Shown here piece after piece: positions 62,543-64,000 of a stretch of DNA of 64,000 nt. Source of the stretch: Terriglobus sp. TAA 43 (GTDB taxonomy: Bacteria; Acidobacteriota; Terriglobia; Terriglobales; Acidobacteriaceae); assembly GCF_000800015.1 (NCBI RefSeq), contig NZ_JUGR01000001.1, positions 930,001 to 994,000 on the forward strand, read 5' to 3'. Both the position numbers and the translations under genes were made by a program. Under the pieces are notes generated by a model, which saw only the letters and a program-made list of their open reading frames with translations, had not been told where the DNA came from and searched no databases. Each line of letters opens with the position of its first letter. Position 1 is the stretch's first letter.

Positions 62543-62579
62543 CTCCTCAGTGACTTCTTGAACGAAAGGCATCCCAGCT

Positions 62580-64000
62580 ATGTGCGGAATCGTGGGTTAC
62601 ATCGGCACCAAACCAGTAGTTCCAGTCATCCTGAATGGACTGAAGCGTCTGGAATATCGCGGTTACGACTCGGCTGGCATCGCGCTGGGTGGAGGGGAGA
62701 GTGGACTCTCCATCCGGCGCGCTTCGGGCAAGCTACGCAACCTTGAAGCTCTCTTGGCAGATGATCCTCTGCGTGGCGACTACGGCATCGGTCACACGCG
62801 CTGGGCAACGCACGGCAGGCCGTCGGAAACAAACGCCCACCCGCACCGTGACTGCACGGGCTCGTTGGTCGTGGTCCATAACGGGATCATCGAGAACTAT
62901 CGTGCGCTGAAAGAAGAATTATCCGCGCAGGGTCACGTCTTCCTTACGGAGACCGACACGGAGATCATCGCTCATCTCATCGAAGAGGAAAACACCAACG
63001 CGCGATGCAACGAGGATGTAGACATCCCGCTGGAAGAAGCGGTGCGTCGCGCCGTCCTCAAACTCACCGGTGCCTTCGCCATTGGCGTCATCTCGCATGA
63101 AGACCCAGGCAAACTGGTCGCCGCCAGAAGTGGACCGCCCGCCATCGTTGGCTTTGGCGACAACGAATACTTCCTCGCTTCTGACGTACCCGGCATCCTC
63201 CATTACACGCGCGAAATCGTCTTCCTTCAGGACGGAGATCTTGCCGTTCTAACGAAGTCCGGTGTCCGCTTCACGGACTTTGAAGGAAAGCCCATTGTCC
63301 GATCGCCGCAGCACATCACGTGGGATCCGGCACAGGCAGAGAAGAATGGCTACGCCCACTTCATGCTGAAAGAGATTTACGAGCAGCCGCGTGCCGTGCG
63401 CGACACGCTCGCAGGTCGACTCTGCAACGCATCGGGTGTCATTGAATTACCAGAGATCAACATAAGCCCCGAGACATTCCAATCGGCGCAGCGCATCCTC
63501 ATCGCATCCTGCGGTACAAGCTGGCATGCAGGTCTCGCTGCAAAATTCCTATTGGAACGTATGGCCCGCATCCCTGTGGAAGTGGATTACGCCAGCGAAT
63601 TTCGCTATCGCGATCCGCTCGTAAGCGGCAGTGACATCGGTCTGCTCATCAGTCAGTCCGGAGAAACTGCGGATACGCTGGCCGCACAGGCAGAGATGAT
63701 GTCAAAGGGCGCGCAGACCGTGGCCATCTGCAACGTGGTTGGCGCTGCTCTCACTCGCAAAGCCGTCGGCACCATCACCACCAATGCCGGACCGGAAATC
63801 GGTGTGGCCAGCACCAAGGCATTCACCGCACAACTCGCGGCACTGCTTGCATTCAGCCTGTACGCAGCGCAAAGCCGCGGCACCATGACCGCGGAAGAAA
63901 TCCAAACACTCTCGCACGATCTGCAGCAGCTGCCTGCACTCATGGAGAGCGCGCTGCGTTCCTGCCAACCCGTCTGCGAATCTCTTGCGGAGATCTTTGC
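62580..64000 (+). CDS. glmS: glutamine-fructose-6-phosphate aminotransferase, 3' end outside window
   Basis: The first 473 residues of GlmS, which makes glucosamine-6-phosphate, the precursor of UDP-GlcNAc. The N-terminal nucleophile is Cys2 (MCGIVGYIG), followed by the glutaminase motifs RLEYRGYDSAG, GHTRWATHG and VVVHNGIIENY. The SIS isomerase domain begins near ILIASCGTSWHAG, with SQSGETADTLAA and TNAGPEIGVASTKAFT. The frame has no stop before the window edge. Its place after the EPS locus suits the heavy UDP-GlcNAc demand of the amino-sugar pathway. Confidence 0.97.
   Translation, partial: MCGIVGYIGTKPVVPVILNGLKRLEYRGYDSAGIALGGGESGLSIRRASGKLRNLEALLADDPLRGDYGIGHTRWATHGRPSETNAHPHRDCTGSLVVVHNGIIENYRALKEELSAQGHVFLTETDTEIIAHLIEEENTNARCNEDVDIPLEEAVRRAVLKLTGAFAIGVISHEDPGKLVAARSGPPAIVGFGDNEYFLASDVPGILHYTREIVFLQDGDLAVLTKSGVRFTDFEGKPIVRSPQHITWDPAQAEKNGYAHFMLKEIYEQPRAVRDTLAGRLCNASGVIELPEINISPETFQSAQRILIASCGTSWHAGLAAKFLLERMARIPVEVDYASEFRYRDPLVSGSDIGLLISQSGETADTLAAQAEMMSKGAQTVAICNVVGAALTRKAVGTITTNAGPEIGVASTKAFTAQLAALLAFSLYAAQSRGTMTAEEIQTLSHDLQQLPALMESALRSCQPVCESLAEIF

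Overview
The window (about 55-58% G+C by eye, dense ATGA-type gene overlaps) looks like a chromosomal segment of an Acidobacteriota soil bacterium of the Terriglobus/Granulicella/Edaphobacter type. That placement is an inference from gene content: Gram-negative polysaccharide export genes, an ABC ATPase with an extra C-terminal domain, many secreted Ig-like/BACON/beta-helix proteins, and a CadC-like regulator with beta-propeller repeats. No rRNA, CRISPR array, IS element or integrase was seen.

Layout. 1-3.4 kb: end of a polysaccharide gene run (two GT4 glycosyltransferases, a WcaF-like acetyltransferase, a GT2), closed by a strong bidirectional terminator. 3.4-14.3 kb: housekeeping and accessory genes (receiver protein, an ABC importer without a binding protein, short AI-2E-type protein, alpha-amylase, purQ, PHP-type tyrosine phosphatase, feoAB, Tat-exported GH28). 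14.3-16.1 kb: tRNA-Val, then a fluoride riboswitch in front of a CLC-F-like antiporter, then tRNA-Asp. 16.4-20.6 kb: a membrane-bound winged-helix/beta-propeller regulator and a sigma-54 enhancer-binding protein. 20.7-62.5 kb: a very large exopolysaccharide (EPS) locus on both strands. 62.6 kb to the end: glmS, cut by the window edge.

The EPS locus encodes a complete Wzx/Wzy-type pathway: initiating polyprenyl glycosylphosphotransferase, many glycosyltransferases, flippase, polymerase/ligase, outer-membrane export protein, beta-barrel, Wzz-like chain-length protein and separate BY-kinase. It also holds candidates for all five steps of a UDP-GlcNAc to UDP-2,3-diacetamido-mannuronate type pathway: 6-dehydrogenase, 3-oxidase, aminotransferase, N-acetyltransferase and 2-epimerase. 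GlmS would feed UDP-GlcNAc. Two cytosolic deacetylases, a paired SMR-type flippase with a GT2 and a DUF2079 membrane protein, and three large secreted proteins suggest further modification and surface presentation of the polymer.

The most striking signal is regulatory. Seven sequences with sigma-54 (-24/-12) geometry, GG and GC exactly 12 bases apart, lie in front of EPS transcription units. Six form three divergent pairs and one precedes the export operon. The only enhancer-binding protein in the window is encoded at the edge of the locus. A palindromic TGCA-N6-TGCA element occurs in three of these regions and is a candidate activator site.
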